DNA from: Parabacteroides hominis | GTDB taxonomy: Bacteria > Bacteroidota > Bacteroidia > Bacteroidales > Tannerellaceae | DNA: 64,000 nucleotides | Assembly (NCBI RefSeq): GCF_014287585.1 | Contig: NZ_JACOOJ010000001.1 | Coordinates: 62,001 to 126,000 of the forward strand | Direction: 5' to 3' | Shown: in pieces, positions 1 to 7,890 of the stretch | Layout of the letters: each line of letters begins with the position of its first letter | How positions within the stretch are numbered: the stretch's first letter is position 1 | Notes under the pieces: model-generated | Told to the model about the DNA's origin: nothing | The model's input: only the letters and a program-made list of their open reading frames with translations | Database searches by the model: none | Made by a program: the position numbers and the translations under genes

Positions 1-2
1 GG

Positions 3-167
3 TTGCTGAAGATTGAAGAAAGAGCAATCCAGTATTTTCGCCTGAAAGAAATCAACCTTCTCCGGAAAGTATCCGAAGGGGTAACAATATGTCAAACCAT
101 TAACTTCTCAACCCTCCTTTGCCGCATGGGATACCATGTGTATGGCCTGCGGAAAATCATTATTTGA
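3..167 (+). CDS. C-terminal end of an unrecognised protein (partial)
   Basis: An open frame enters from the left edge and ends at TGA 165-167, giving 54 residues that begin LLKIEERAIQYFRLKEINLL and end GLRKIII. There is no start inside the window. The composition (helical, basic, two cysteines) is protein-like but I recognise no family. It could also be a chance open frame. The next gene starts 112 bases downstream, so this is the last gene before a break. Confidence 0.3.
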   Translation: MLKIEERAIQYFRLKEINLLRKVSEGVTICQTINFSTLLCRMGYHVYGLRKIII

Positions 168-279
168 TTGCAAGCGGATAATTCGTCGTTTTCGTATGGG
201 ATATGGATTCCATACCGTTTCCTTATTGCATTCCCCCGGAATGCAAACAATTCATTATTCACTTAAAAATTAAATAATT

Positions 280-486
280 ATGTCTACTAAAAAGAATAAA
301 ATCAGCATCTATATTTATGTCGTTATTACGATTATCGGTTGTGTACTCGCTTGTAGCTCCATCATTCCGAACGATTATCTGAAACTGGTGGTCGTCATGG
401 GAGCCCTCGGTACGGGCCTGTATGGCATCATGAGAGGCCTTAGCACTCCTTCCGCTACGGAAGAAACGGCTATCGATGAGAAATAA
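280..486 (+). CDS. Small two-helix membrane protein
   Basis: A 68-residue protein with a basic N-terminus (MSTKKNK), a hydrophobic helix at about residues 9-28, a short polar turn around IIPNDY, a second hydrophobic stretch at about 35-52, and an acidic tail. This predicts a small inner-membrane protein. The following ORF (524-733) has the same plan (polar start, helix, turn, helix, charged tail), so the two look like a paralogous tandem pair. Function is unknown and no enzymatic motif is visible. Confidence 0.6.
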   Translation: MSTKKNKISIYIYVVITIIGCVLACSSIIPNDYLKLVVVMGALGTGLYGIMRGLSTPSATEETAIDEK

Positions 487-523
487 AAAGGATCGTTTTA
501 ACAACCTGAAAATAAGCACAGAC

Positions 524-733
524 ATGAAAATAAATAAAGATCTTGTGGATGCAACTATGATGTTGTCATTCATTATTCTGGTATTAATCGGAACAACCGA
601 CTTCTCTAATCTGTTATTAAAAGAAATAACAATGGGTGGTCTTGCCCTGCTGAGTGTAGCAATGATTGCTTTACGGGTCATTCAAATGCGGCAGGAAGCT
701 AATAGTCCGAAGCAAGAAGAATACGAATATTAA
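524..733 (+). CDS. Small two-helix membrane protein, second of a pair
   Basis: I chose the ATG at 524 (MKINKDLVDATMM), which gives 69 residues; the frame is open back to 476 but the longer start would overlap the previous gene and add a basic, non-conserved extension. Two hydrophobic stretches (about residues 9-25 and 34-51) are followed by a charged tail rich in Q, E and Y. The gene lies 37 bases after the preceding small membrane gene and is probably cotranscribed with it. Function unknown. Confidence 0.6.
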   Translation: MKINKDLVDATMMLSFIILVLIGTTDFSNLLLKEITMGGLALLSVAMIALRVIQMRQEANSPKQEEYEY

Positions 734-759
734 AGAATAATTCCTAACAACCCTAACTG

Positions 760-897
760 AATGTCTATTAGCTTCCTGTTGTTCACTTCGTGGTGATCTC
801 GAGGTTTTCCGAGGTACGTTTTTCTGCCTATAAAACAACTTGCTGTTTACTTGGTTATGGCAAATATTTTTTGCCGGGCAACAGGAAGCCAGACATT
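760..897 (+). ncRNA. Structured leader RNA, candidate riboswitch (unassigned)
   Basis: The 5' side (760-766 AATGTCT, 771-781 GCTTCCTGTTG) pairs with the 3' side (879-889 CAACAGGAAGC, 891-897 AGACATT). This gives 7 + 11 perfect pairs interrupted only by a 4-base bulge on one side and one base on the other. The stem closes about 97 bases that hold smaller hairpins: CAC/GTG at 784-792, CTCG/CGAG at 798-813, and GGCAAA/TTTGCC at 859-875. The fold ends 36 bases before the ATG of the Na+/Ca2+ exchanger gene. A long interrupted closing stem around branched hairpins is riboswitch-like. I do not recognise the yybP-ykoY (Mn2+), M-box or NiCo consensus. No U-tract follows, so control of translation or RNA stability would be more likely than termination. 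Assignment as a regulator is inference. Confidence 0.55.
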
Positions 898-933
898 TTA
901 ATAGATTAACAAACTATAAGTAAGAAAAGAGCC

Positions 934-1872
934 ATGATAACAAGTCTGACGTTATTGATTCTCTCGCTGGCGGCGCTTTACATAGGAGCCGGCTGGTTGG
1001 TCCAGGGGAGTTCCGCTTTAGCTCTCAAAGCCAAAATTTCACCATTGGTGATCGGTCTGACCATTGTCGCATTCGGGACAAGCGCACCCGAACTGGTAGT
1101 AAGCCTGAACGCCACGCTCGACGGGCAGGGTGACATAGCGATCGGAAACATCGTAGGCTCGAACATCTTCAATATCGGGGTCATATTAGGAGTTTCGGCT
1201 ACCATTTGCCCGCTCCAGGTAAAAACCCGATTGCTCCGGATCGATATCCCGGTCATGCTGGTCGCAACCATCCTGTTCACCATCCTGTTCTGGAACGGGA
1301 CATTAGGCCGGACGGAAGGACTTTCCTTCCTGGCAGGCATCATCATTTACACATTATTCAGCCTGTTCTACTCCCGCAAACATGGAGAAGGGCCGAGCCT
1401 GGAACTCGAAGAGCAGCCTAAGCATTGGGCCATCGATACGTTGGCCATCGTTGGCGGCCTGGTCGTCCTGGTCTTTGCCTCCCGGTTATTGGTGGACAAT
1501 GCGGTCTCCATCGCCAAAGAGCTCGGAGTGAGCGAAGCGGTTATCGGACTTACGGTCGTTGCCGCCGGGACAAGCCTGCCGGAACTGGCTACCTCTATCG
1601 TCGCGGCCTCCAGGCACAAGACGGATATTGCCATCGGGAACATCGTCGGCTCAAACTTATTCAACCTGCTGGCTATAGCCGGTTCCTGTTCGCTAATACA
1701 TCCCATCGAGGCCAAAAATGTAAACTACATCGACTTGTTGGCCATGTCAGCCATATCCGTCCTGTTATTGCCACTGGTGAAAAGCGGGCAAAAAATATCC
1801 CGGACAGAAGGGCTCGTCCTGATTCTCCTTTATGTGATTTACATGTTCTGGCTGCTTCGGGATACCATCTGA
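934..1872 (+). CDS. CaCA-family Na+/Ca2+ exchanger (YrbG-like)
   Basis: A 312-residue inner-membrane antiporter that exchanges Ca2+ for Na+ or K+/H+. The two diagnostic inverted alpha repeats are present. Alpha-1 is at about residues 41-80, with GTSAPEL followed by GNIVGSNIFN. Alpha-2 is at about residues 205-245, with GTSLPEL followed by GNIVGSNLFN. The acidic residues of the (A/L)PEL motifs are the known ion ligands in this family. About ten hydrophobic helices surround them, and the length is normal. The start is an ATG after an A/G-rich stretch (aagaaaagagcc). The structured RNA at 760-897 lies in its leader and may couple expression to an ion or metabolite. It is transcribed convergently with the DUF5020 gene, only about 30 bases away. 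Confidence 0.93.
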   Translation: MITSLTLLILSLAALYIGAGWLVQGSSALALKAKISPLVIGLTIVAFGTSAPELVVSLNATLDGQGDIAIGNIVGSNIFNIGVILGVSATICPLQVKTRLLRIDIPVMLVATILFTILFWNGTLGRTEGLSFLAGIIIYTLFSLFYSRKHGEGPSLELEEQPKHWAIDTLAIVGGLVVLVFASRLLVDNAVSIAKELGVSEAVIGLTVVAAGTSLPELATSIVAASRHKTDIAIGNIVGSNLFNLLAIAGSCSLIHPIEAKNVNYIDLLAMSAISVLLLPLVKSGQKISRTEGLVLILLYVIYMFWLLRDTI

Positions 1873-1903
1873 CGGCATTTTTTCTTCAGCATTTCCAACC
1901 GGA

Positions 1904-2620
1904 TCAATCGAATGACCACTTGATCGCCAGTGTCGGGATTGCATAGAACCCTTTACGTGCACCGAAATTCTGGCTCAGCTCGACCTCGCTTCCTACGCTT
2001 AGCTTGAACTTATCATCAACATGTTCCAGTTTGTTAAGGTTCACCCAAAGCTGGGGTTCAGACAAAAAGATGAAGTTCCGGCGGTTGCCGTCCGCATAAT
2101 CGGTCCGTTCCCTCCACCAGTCGGCGAAACCGCTGAATGTGCAAAGGCCGTTCTTGGCAAAATGGATATACCAGGTTCCCGTCAGCTGGAAGTTGTTGGG
2201 TTCCTGATGTTTTTGGATATATTTATACATGGCGGCAAGGGTGAAACCTTTCGTAAAATCCGGGGCGTTCCAGGTATAGGTCGCACCGCCGAGGTAGGCG
2301 TTATTGTAAGAGAAACGATTCGACGCTCCCCCGTTATATTCGACATGTATGGAAAAAGGCGGTTGCCAGAAACGCAACTCACGGGCAATCTCCCAATAGC
2401 CGGCAACAACGCCTTTGCTGGTGTAATCCATATCGACGAAGAAATAGGTACTCCCCCATTTATCCGCCTTGAACATTTCCACCGTCGAGGTCAGCGCCGG
2501 ACGCCCGTCCAGATCCTTATCATAAAGCGCACCCCCGAAATCATAATGCAATTGCACATTCTGCGCCTCCCCACAACAAACAACCGCCAGCAAAGCCGCC
2601 AGCACCAAAAGCTTTTTCAT
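1904..2620 (-). CDS. DUF5020 family outer-membrane protein
   Basis: A 238-residue protein with a signal peptide (MKKLLVLAALLAVVCCGEAQ) and alternating aromatic/polar beta strands. It ends in a strand closing on an aromatic-hydrophobic pattern (AIKWSFD), as in outer-membrane barrels. The overall pattern (NVQLHYDFGGALYDKDLDGRP, then repeated W/Y-rich strands) matches the DUF5020 family, which is distantly related to Tsx-type nucleoside channels; a porin-like role is inference. Transcribed divergently from the small gene at 2723, with CAAAGATA (a reverse-strand TATCTTTG) near 2664 as a probable promoter element. Confidence 0.8.
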   Translation of the reverse strand: MKKLLVLAALLAVVCCGEAQNVQLHYDFGGALYDKDLDGRPALTSTVEMFKADKWGSTYFFVDMDYTSKGVVAGYWEIARELRFWQPPFSIHVEYNGGASNRFSYNNAYLGGATYTWNAPDFTKGFTLAAMYKYIQKHQEPNNFQLTGTWYIHFAKNGLCTFSGFADWWRERTDYADGNRRNFIFLSEPQLWVNLNKLEHVDDKFKLSVGSEVELSQNFGARKGFYAIPTLAIKWSFD

Positions 2621-2722
2621 CTTATCCGAGTTGTTAATGTATAAAAGAAAGGTGCAAAATTACAAAGATATATTCTATTTATTGTTACTTTTGCTATGCA
2701 GCATAAAATAAAAGGAAATATT

Positions 2723-2944
2723 ATGGCAACAACATTGACTCCTGCGGAGTGGTATATGAAATTATTATCGCCGTTAAGTCCGGATATAAAACTTGATTTA
2801 ATCAGCAAACTTTCTGAATCCTTGAAAGAAAAGATATCAGCAAAGTCTGTATCTCATTCTTCAGATTTCTTCAATACACTTTCCGGTGCCTGGGAAGACG
2901 ACATACCGGCAGAAGAAGAAATCAAGCTCATTCGAGAAGATTGA
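2723..2944 (+). CDS. Small antitoxin-like protein, no toxin partner
   Basis: I chose the ATG at 2723 because AAAGGAAAT lies just upstream; the frame is open nine codons further back. This gives 73 residues. The pattern PLSPDIKLDLISKLSESLKEK, then a spacer and an acidic tail ending WEDDIPAEEEIKLIRED, resembles the short antitoxins that precede PIN-domain (VapC-like) toxins in Bacteroidetes and cyanobacteria. No toxin follows: the next feature is a terminator at 2982-3024. TACTTTTG at 2686-2693 is a plausible -7 element. Assignment rests on layout and composition only. Confidence 0.55.
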   Translation: MATTLTPAEWYMKLLSPLSPDIKLDLISKLSESLKEKISAKSVSHSSDFFNTLSGAWEDDIPAEEEIKLIRED

Positions 2945-2981
2945 AAACTGGACGAAGCGTTAATTACCGTTTTACCTGAAT

Positions 2982-3024
2982 AAAAGAGATGTATGAAAAC
3001 ACATTGTGCTCATACATCTCTTTT
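2982..3024. terminator. Bidirectional intrinsic terminator
   Basis: A 13-bp perfect stem (AAGAGATGTATGA at 2984-2996 with TCATACATCTCTT at 3010-3022) has an A-run before it and a T-run after it. It can end transcription of the antitoxin-like gene from the left and of the adhesin gene (3049-6324, reverse strand) from the right. Confidence 0.85.
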
Positions 3025-3048
3025 CATATATATATACTCTACTTCAAA

Positions 3049-6000
3049 TTACCGGACGCTCACCTTCTCATTCCGTCCGTCGGACAGGCGGATGACGTAA
3101 ACGCCGGCTTGCAGGTCTTCCACCCGGTTGGTTCCCGGCTGGAGATGCAATTGCCGGATAACACGCCCGCCGATAGAAACGACCTGTGCCTCTGCCTTGA
3201 CAGGGCTTTCGATATAAACGATGTTCCGAACGGCATAAATACGGTTCCCCCCATCGATAACGGCATTCGCCGTAGGATCGTCTTTCACGATGCCTTCGAT
3301 GGTTACCTGGATGTCTTCCTCTATATTCCGGATGACATACTTGCCGTCGCTCTCACGCGGGGTTATCTCCACACCGTTGGCTTTCACCACCGGGACGGAA
3401 GCGCCGTAACCTTCATCCAATGTCAGGCCGAAAGAGAAACTATAGCCCTCTTCCACCGTGTAGCCTCCGGCTTTCCGGCTCAGGGTGACGCCTTCGACAG
3501 AGGGGAGGGTGACGGTGTAATAGGTAACGGCAGGCGGGATATAAGAACTATGCAACATGAAAACAACCGGAGCGAACTCATTCGTATTCCCTGCCGCATC
3601 TTTCACGGCCAGGATAATCGTGTGTTCGCCGGCCGTACCTTCTATCTGGAAGGTGTGTTCGCCAGGTGCGCCGTCTACAGCCGTAGTGCCCTTGTCCACG
3701 TCATCCAGTTTGTAGCTATAGGAAACAATGCCACTACCGGTGTCTGCCAACGTAAAGGCGGCCGTCAGATTCGTAACGACGGGCGAACCAGCCTTCAACT
3801 CCGGAGCTGTTTTATCCAGCTTCACCGCAACAGACTTCACTTCGGAGGCTATAGATTCCGGCCTTCCATCGCGAAGCAACCGGTACTCGAAATCATAGCT
3901 TCCCTCTTCCATAATGCTCAGGCGCTCTTTCCAATCGCCGGTTGTGCGCAACCCGGCAACAACTTGAAGCTTGAAGCCAGCCGAAGCCTCCAACGTGATG
4001 TCGGCATTGGTCCATTGCGCCGGGACATTGCTTGCCAATTTCGAAGCCTCTCCATCATAAGCCTCCCCGAGCGATTGGTTGAAAACATGAATGGTGACAG
4101 GGTTTTCATGTAGTTTCAAGTCATAGTTGGCGGCCTTGAAACCGGGATTGCCGGTTGCATCGGCAAGTGCCAGTGTGCCGCCGGTGATATTTCTGTCTGC
4201 ACCAGCCCCGCCCTGTTCCCAGCTCAACTTTCCGGTAAAGGCAGGCACTTCATCGCTGATTTCTCCATTGTAGGAAAAGACAGGTTCGTAGGCCTCTGCT
4301 TCGTCGGTATAGACGAACTGGTTGCTTTCAGGAGTGACAACCAGCGCCTTCCTGTTCCTCTTAAAGGTGATCGTAACCGTCTGGTCCGACCCATTGGCGG
4401 CGGTGATGGTAAAGGAGAGTTGCGTACCCGTACCGCCTGCATCGGCATCTCTCGGCGAACCGGTAATTTGACCGGTAGAAGCATCCAATGTCAGCCAATC
4501 GGGTTTATCACCGCTCACCGTGTATGTCATCGCGCCACAAGCCTCTAAAGCACCGTCGCTCAACAAAGCGGAAAGAGAATAGCGCTCATCCTCGCCATAA
4601 GCCGTCACACACTCTTTGTTCACCCCCTCTTTAAGGCTAAACGTATTCAGCTTCCAGCGGGCATAAAAGAGGGTTGCCTCGTTTATTGTTTTCCCGGAAA
4701 GGACGGTTCCGCCGGATGTTCCTTTCGTATCATACCAACCTTCAAAGGTATAATATAACCGCTCGGGAGCGGGATCCGGTGCAATCGCATTTTTCCCCGA
4801 TTCTATAATTTGTGAAGCGGGCGGCTCCCCGGCATTGTCGTAATTCAGGTTAAAGGTCACTTCATAGCCTGCCTTTACGGTATTCGGGCTGGGGACATTA
4901 CCTGTAAACTTCCCGTTCCCGACAATCCATATTTCGCCGTTGTTCGCAACCGTCCCGTCGTTATGCAAGGTGCAATCTTTGATCTGTAGCTTCTGCCCCG
5001 CATTTACCGTCAGCGTGGTATCTTTCGGGATTGTGGCATCGGTAGTCAGTGTAACGGTATTGCCATAGACAACACCGGTATTGTTATTAATGATGACTCC
5101 GGACCAAGAGCCTTTTTTTGACTGGTCGCTGATCCCGTTCGCCTTGATAAAGGCATTGCCGTTAGTTCCGGTAGAAAAAGAGCCGTTATTTCCGTCAAGT
5201 CTTTCTCCTTTTCCTCTACCGATACCCTCACCTCCACTATTTCCGGTAATAGCCGTCACCGTACCGCCGGAAATCACGATAGTGCCGCCGTCGCCACCTC
5301 TTTCGGAACTATAGCCATAACCACCACCTATACCGGCTCCCGACGAGCTATAAGCAATTACTGTTCCACCGGTAATCGTGATGTTTCCGCCGTGCCCTTT
5401 ACAGGCACCACCACCGCCAATGCCGGCTCCCTGGCCACCGGTTGCGACAATATGGCCTCCGGAAATAGTAATGTTTCCACCGGATCCGGCTGTTGGATTG
5501 GTATACCCTCCCATACGTCCTCCACCACCTATCCCGGTACCGCCGGTAGCAGTTACGTCACCTCCGGTAATTATAATCGTACCTCCCGACCGGCTTGCTC
5601 CACCTCCAATACCGCTACTACCTGAAGCAGTCACCTTCCCGCCTTCTATCCGGACAATACAACTATTATTATTTCCATATCTGCTACTGCCAATACCTGT
5701 AGCATCTTTTCCGCCGATAGCTGTCACTTCTCCTCCTTTGATGGTAATCTTACCACCTTCAGCGTCTATTCCGCTACCGATACCGCTTCCCCCATTCCCC
5801 CCCGTTGCATGTATCACACCGCTTTCAATTGTGATAATACCGGCTTTCTGTTTACCTCCTCCTCCAATACCGGCTCCTTCATTAAGGCCTGTTGCCTCCA
5901 GCTTGCCACTCCCCTGTATAGTAACAACCGCTGTATCCTGGCCCGTTACCGTACAACGAAGCCCGGGACAATCCTTACCGCTCTTCAAGCTATTCTCCCC

Positions 6001-6324
6001 GCTAAGTGTCAGGGCGACGGAAGCATTACCCAGGATATCGAATGCACAAACATTATCCTGCCCACTTAAATCGATCTTGACATTATTCAATGTGATCTGG
6101 GCTTTAATACCGGATGTAATCATAATCCGGTCGGTTACAGGTTCGCTGCTACTTGTTATTTCAAGAGGTATAGCCGTTTTTACCGTCAGCAGGTTAGCGT
6201 CATAATCATAATCGACACCGCTTGTTCCATTGCTCACTACCAGGTTTTGAGCCTGCATGTTTTCTGTAGAAAAAAAGGCAATTATAGCGATTAGCCATAT
6301 TGCCTTTACCCTCATTTGTTTCAT
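3049..6324 (-). CDS. Large secreted surface protein, beta-helix plus Ig-like repeats
   Basis: A 1091-residue exported protein. Visible regions: signal peptide (about 1-26, ending MQAQ); a parallel beta-helix-like segment (about 70-390) built from roughly 20-25-residue units with GAGIGGGG...ITISGG.V.ATGG, like carbohydrate-binding Cthe_2159-type domains; an InlB B-repeat (about 488-560: TFEGWYDTKGTSGGT...FYARWK); a putative Ig domain (about 565-650: WLTLDASTGQITGSPRD); an MBG-like domain (about 655-745); further Ig-like segments; and a C-terminal region (about 1020-1091, ending GVYVIRLSDGRNEKVSVR) resembling a type A T9SS sorting domain. It is likely cell-surface and ligand-binding. It lies behind the DUF4469 gene with a 160-bp repeat-containing gap and would be read by the invertible promoter at 7273-7915 when that is ON. 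Confidence 0.8.
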   Translation of the reverse strand: MKQMRVKAIWLIAIIAFFSTENMQAQNLVVSNGTSGVDYDYDANLLTVKTAIPLEITSSSEPVTDRIMITSGIKAQITLNNVKIDLSGQDNVCAFDILGNASVALTLSGENSLKSGKDCPGLRCTVTGQDTAVVTIQGSGKLEATGLNEGAGIGGGGKQKAGIITIESGVIHATGGNGGSGIGSGIDAEGGKITIKGGEVTAIGGKDATGIGSSRYGNNNSCIVRIEGGKVTASGSSGIGGGASRSGGTIIITGGDVTATGGTGIGGGGRMGGYTNPTAGSGGNITISGGHIVATGGQGAGIGGGGACKGHGGNITITGGTVIAYSSSGAGIGGGYGYSSERGGDGGTIVISGGTVTAITGNSGGEGIGRGKGERLDGNNGSFSTGTNGNAFIKANGISDQSKKGSWSGVIINNNTGVVYGNTVTLTTDATIPKDTTLTVNAGQKLQIKDCTLHNDGTVANNGEIWIVGNGKFTGNVPSPNTVKAGYEVTFNLNYDNAGEPPASQIIESGKNAIAPDPAPERLYYTFEGWYDTKGTSGGTVLSGKTINEATLFYARWKLNTFSLKEGVNKECVTAYGEDERYSLSALLSDGALEACGAMTYTVSGDKPDWLTLDASTGQITGSPRDADAGGTGTQLSFTITAANGSDQTVTITFKRNRKALVVTPESNQFVYTDEAEAYEPVFSYNGEISDEVPAFTGKLSWEQGGAGADRNITGGTLALADATGNPGFKAANYDLKLHENPVTIHVFNQSLGEAYDGEASKLASNVPAQWTNADITLEASAGFKLQVVAGLRTTGDWKERLSIMEEGSYDFEYRLLRDGRPESIASEVKSVAVKLDKTAPELKAGSPVVTNLTAAFTLADTGSGIVSYSYKLDDVDKGTTAVDGAPGEHTFQIEGTAGEHTIILAVKDAAGNTNEFAPVVFMLHSSYIPPAVTYYTVTLPSVEGVTLSRKAGGYTVEEGYSFSFGLTLDEGYGASVPVVKANGVEITPRESDGKYVIRNIEEDIQVTIEGIVKDDPTANAVIDGGNRIYAVRNIVYIESPVKAEAQVVSIGGRVIRQLHLQPGTNRVEDLQAGVYVIRLSDGRNEKVSVR

Positions 6325-6383
6325 ATTTCTAATAATTTATTGATTAAGCGCACCGGGCGTTTTAACATTTGTTAGGCGCACCG

Positions 6384-6482
6384 CCTCTCCAATGTTGGAG
6401 AGGGCGGCTCCCTAATGTTGGAGAGAGGTTCTCCCTAACGTTGGAGAGGGAGCCTCTCCAAAGACAGGGAGACAGGCTCTCC
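6384..6482. repeat. Tandem palindromic repeats, about 23-bp unit
   Basis: Four imperfect units carry the core CTCC(C/A)TAA(T/C)GTTGGAGAG: CCTCTCCAATGTTGGAGAGG, CTCCCTAATGTTGGAGAGAG, CTCCCTAACGTTGGAGAGGG and CTCTCCAAAGACAGGGAG. Each unit is nearly self-complementary, so the array can form a run of hairpins. It sits between the DUF4469 gene and the adhesin gene on their common strand and could attenuate, protect or process the joint mRNA. Confidence 0.8.
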
Positions 6483-6484
6483 GT

Positions 6485-7241
6485 TTAGAGTTCTCCCGGA
6501 CGCTCTTCTTCGCCGCCCGGCTTATTGCCGACATAGAGCAAAGTGGGGAACGTATAGGTGCGGGGTTCTTTTACCTGTTTGCCGCCGTGTCCGTACTGGG
6601 TGGTGATACTCAAGGTGTATTCGCCATCTTCCATTGCGGGCATAAGGACGGTCAGTTGCGAAGGGTTGTTGTGGATCAACAGAGTTGCTTTCAACGGCTC
6701 GCCGCCTGTCTTGGTGAAGAATACGCCGTTAGCGGCATCGTCACCGGAAACTCTGATATTCTCGCCGCTAATGATGGCGGCACTGGCAGAAGTCAACTGC
6801 TGGTTCATCTCACCGGTAGTAGAGTCGATAATGTCGTTGATCACCGGGCCGGTAGTGGCCTTGTAAGTGACGACTTTAACTTTATTCAAAGTCTCACGCA
6901 ACAATTTACCGATTGTGTACGTTACCCCCAACTTGTGTTTCATTTGGATCAAAAGGAGCTTTCTCACCGATAAAGGATCCTATGATATTTACGAGAAACT
7001 GACCGACTCCGTCTATCACGCTTTTTCCTTCGGCGATAGCCAACACCTTCTCCTGATCAGCCATATTAAGGATGTGTTCGACCGTCTCGACCCTAAACTC
7101 GGATCCCCGGGCAGCAATCCTTTCAGCAACCTGACGATTCCTTACCGCTCCCGTCACACGGGGCTTGGCGGTATAATCGTCCGTGCGCTCCGTAACAGCA
7201 TTGTTGTACAGATCCGCACTTAAAATAATTTCTTCTGCCAT
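6485..7241 (-). pseudogene. HU/IHF-like DNA-binding + DUF4469 protein, frameshifted
   Basis: Two reverse-strand frames together make one complete protein. The first frame (7241 down to about 6925) encodes an N-terminal IHF/HU-like domain (MAEEIILSADLYNN... GQFLVNIIGSFIGEKAPFDP). The second (down to 6485) encodes the rest (LGVTYTIGKLLRETL... then the DUF4469 Ig-like domain ending GNKPGGEEERPGEL). The switch falls at a run of five C on the + strand (6925-6929). Reading four restores T-Q-V-G-V-T-Y-T-I-G-K, the continuation expected for this family. As given, the first frame stops soon after (111 residues). It may be a real disabling mutation, a slippage site or a sequencing error. Intact members are about 240 residues. 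It is the first gene downstream of the invertible segment and therefore the first target of the switch. Confidence 0.8.
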
Positions 7242-7272
7242 GATTGTATGGTTTAAATGAATAATTAGGTTG

Positions 7273-7297
7273 ACCCTTATTTGCGATATAAGGGAGA
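7273..7297. repeat. Left recombination site of invertible segment (IRL)
   Basis: A 25-bp sequence whose exact reverse complement occurs at 7891-7915. Within the site, CCCTTAT (7274-7280) and ATAAGGG (7288-7294) are inverted arms around a 7-bp spacer TTGCGAT. This is the loxP/Xer-like arrangement expected of a tyrosine-recombinase crossover site. It lies 31 bp upstream of the start codon of the DUF4469 gene. Confidence 0.9.
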
Positions 7298-7356
7298 AGA
7301 TAAATGTTTACTTGCCGGTGAACTAACAGACAAGGCTACACCTTGTGCCGTAGGTT

Positions 7357-7528
7357 CTCTTTTGCCGTCTGCTTCAGCAGACGGATAGATGATTGTTCCG
7401 GCTTTGCCGGTTCCTCTGTGGGTTTTAACCCCTTTTAATACAATAGATGAAAGGGACTGAAGTCCACAGAGGAAGAGGCTTTGCCTCCAAACCTTTTAAA
7501 CCGTCTGCTGAAGCAGACGGCAAAAGAG
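7357..7528. repeat. Nested inverted repeats inside the invertible segment
   Basis: Positions 7357-7384 and 7501-7528 are perfect 28-bp inverted copies (CTCTTTTGCCGTCTGCTTCA... and its complement), each containing the self-palindrome CCGTCTGCTTCAGCAGACGG. Inside them, TTCCTCTGTGG (7411-7421) pairs with CCACAGAGGAA (7464-7474), and GGCTTTGCC occurs on both sides. The whole 172 bases could fold into one long hairpin, resembling a REP/MITE-type element. Confidence 0.85.
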
Positions 7529-7802
7529 GGCCTGCGGTATAAGACAAAGCTTGCTACCTAAGACACCGTCAATAGAAACACACCGACAAACCAGCATTTA
7601 CCCGCCATCGAATTGGATATTCAATTTCGGATATCCCAATCTGTTATGTCTTTACTTAGCCCTTTTATTGGCAAACAAATCCTTAATGAAGTAGAGTATG
7701 TCTAATTGAAAACAGCAACCACAGAACCTCTAAATGAAAAGGATTTCCCTTGCATAAGGTATAAAATAAGCCATCCACCTAATATAAGCAGAAAAGTTTG
7801 TC

Positions 7803-7831
7803 TTTGTTTCATGAATATTTGTTTATCTTTG
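7803..7831 (+). promoter_or_regulatory. Promoter inside invertible segment (OFF orientation)
   Basis: TTTG at 7803-7806, a 17-base gap, and TATCTTTG at 7824-7831 match the Bacteroidetes -33/-7 consensus TTTG...TAnnTTTG. It faces right, toward 7915, so here it would give a transcript antisense to the recombinase and none of the DUF4469/adhesin genes. The same 17-base spacing occurs in the promoter at 41928-41956. Confidence 0.65.
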
Positions 7832-7890
7832 TTCCGTTCGGTTTTTCAGAATAGATAATATTTACCGGTATTAGATATTTTAGAATCCGA

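Larger units (their letters stand above)
7298..7890. mobile_element. Invertible DNA segment with promoter (593 bp)
   Basis: This is the DNA between two perfect 25-bp inverted repeats, next to a tyrosine recombinase gene, which is the classic layout of a phase-variation switch in Bacteroidales. It contains no convincing gene. Its left part holds a nested 28-bp inverted repeat (7357-7384 and 7501-7528). Its right end holds an outward-facing promoter (7803-7831). In the orientation given, the promoter points right, away from the DUF4469/adhesin genes and into the 3' end of the recombinase gene. Inversion would place it roughly 110 bp upstream of the DUF4469 start codon, pointing at it. Inversion itself is inference from the architecture. 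Confidence 0.82.

Noticed and set aside
5378..6205. A Pro/Ile-rich 275-codon frame opposite the adhesin
   Set aside because: It is the mirror of the Gly-rich beta-helix repeats (GGT/GGC read backwards as Pro codons) and is low complexity.
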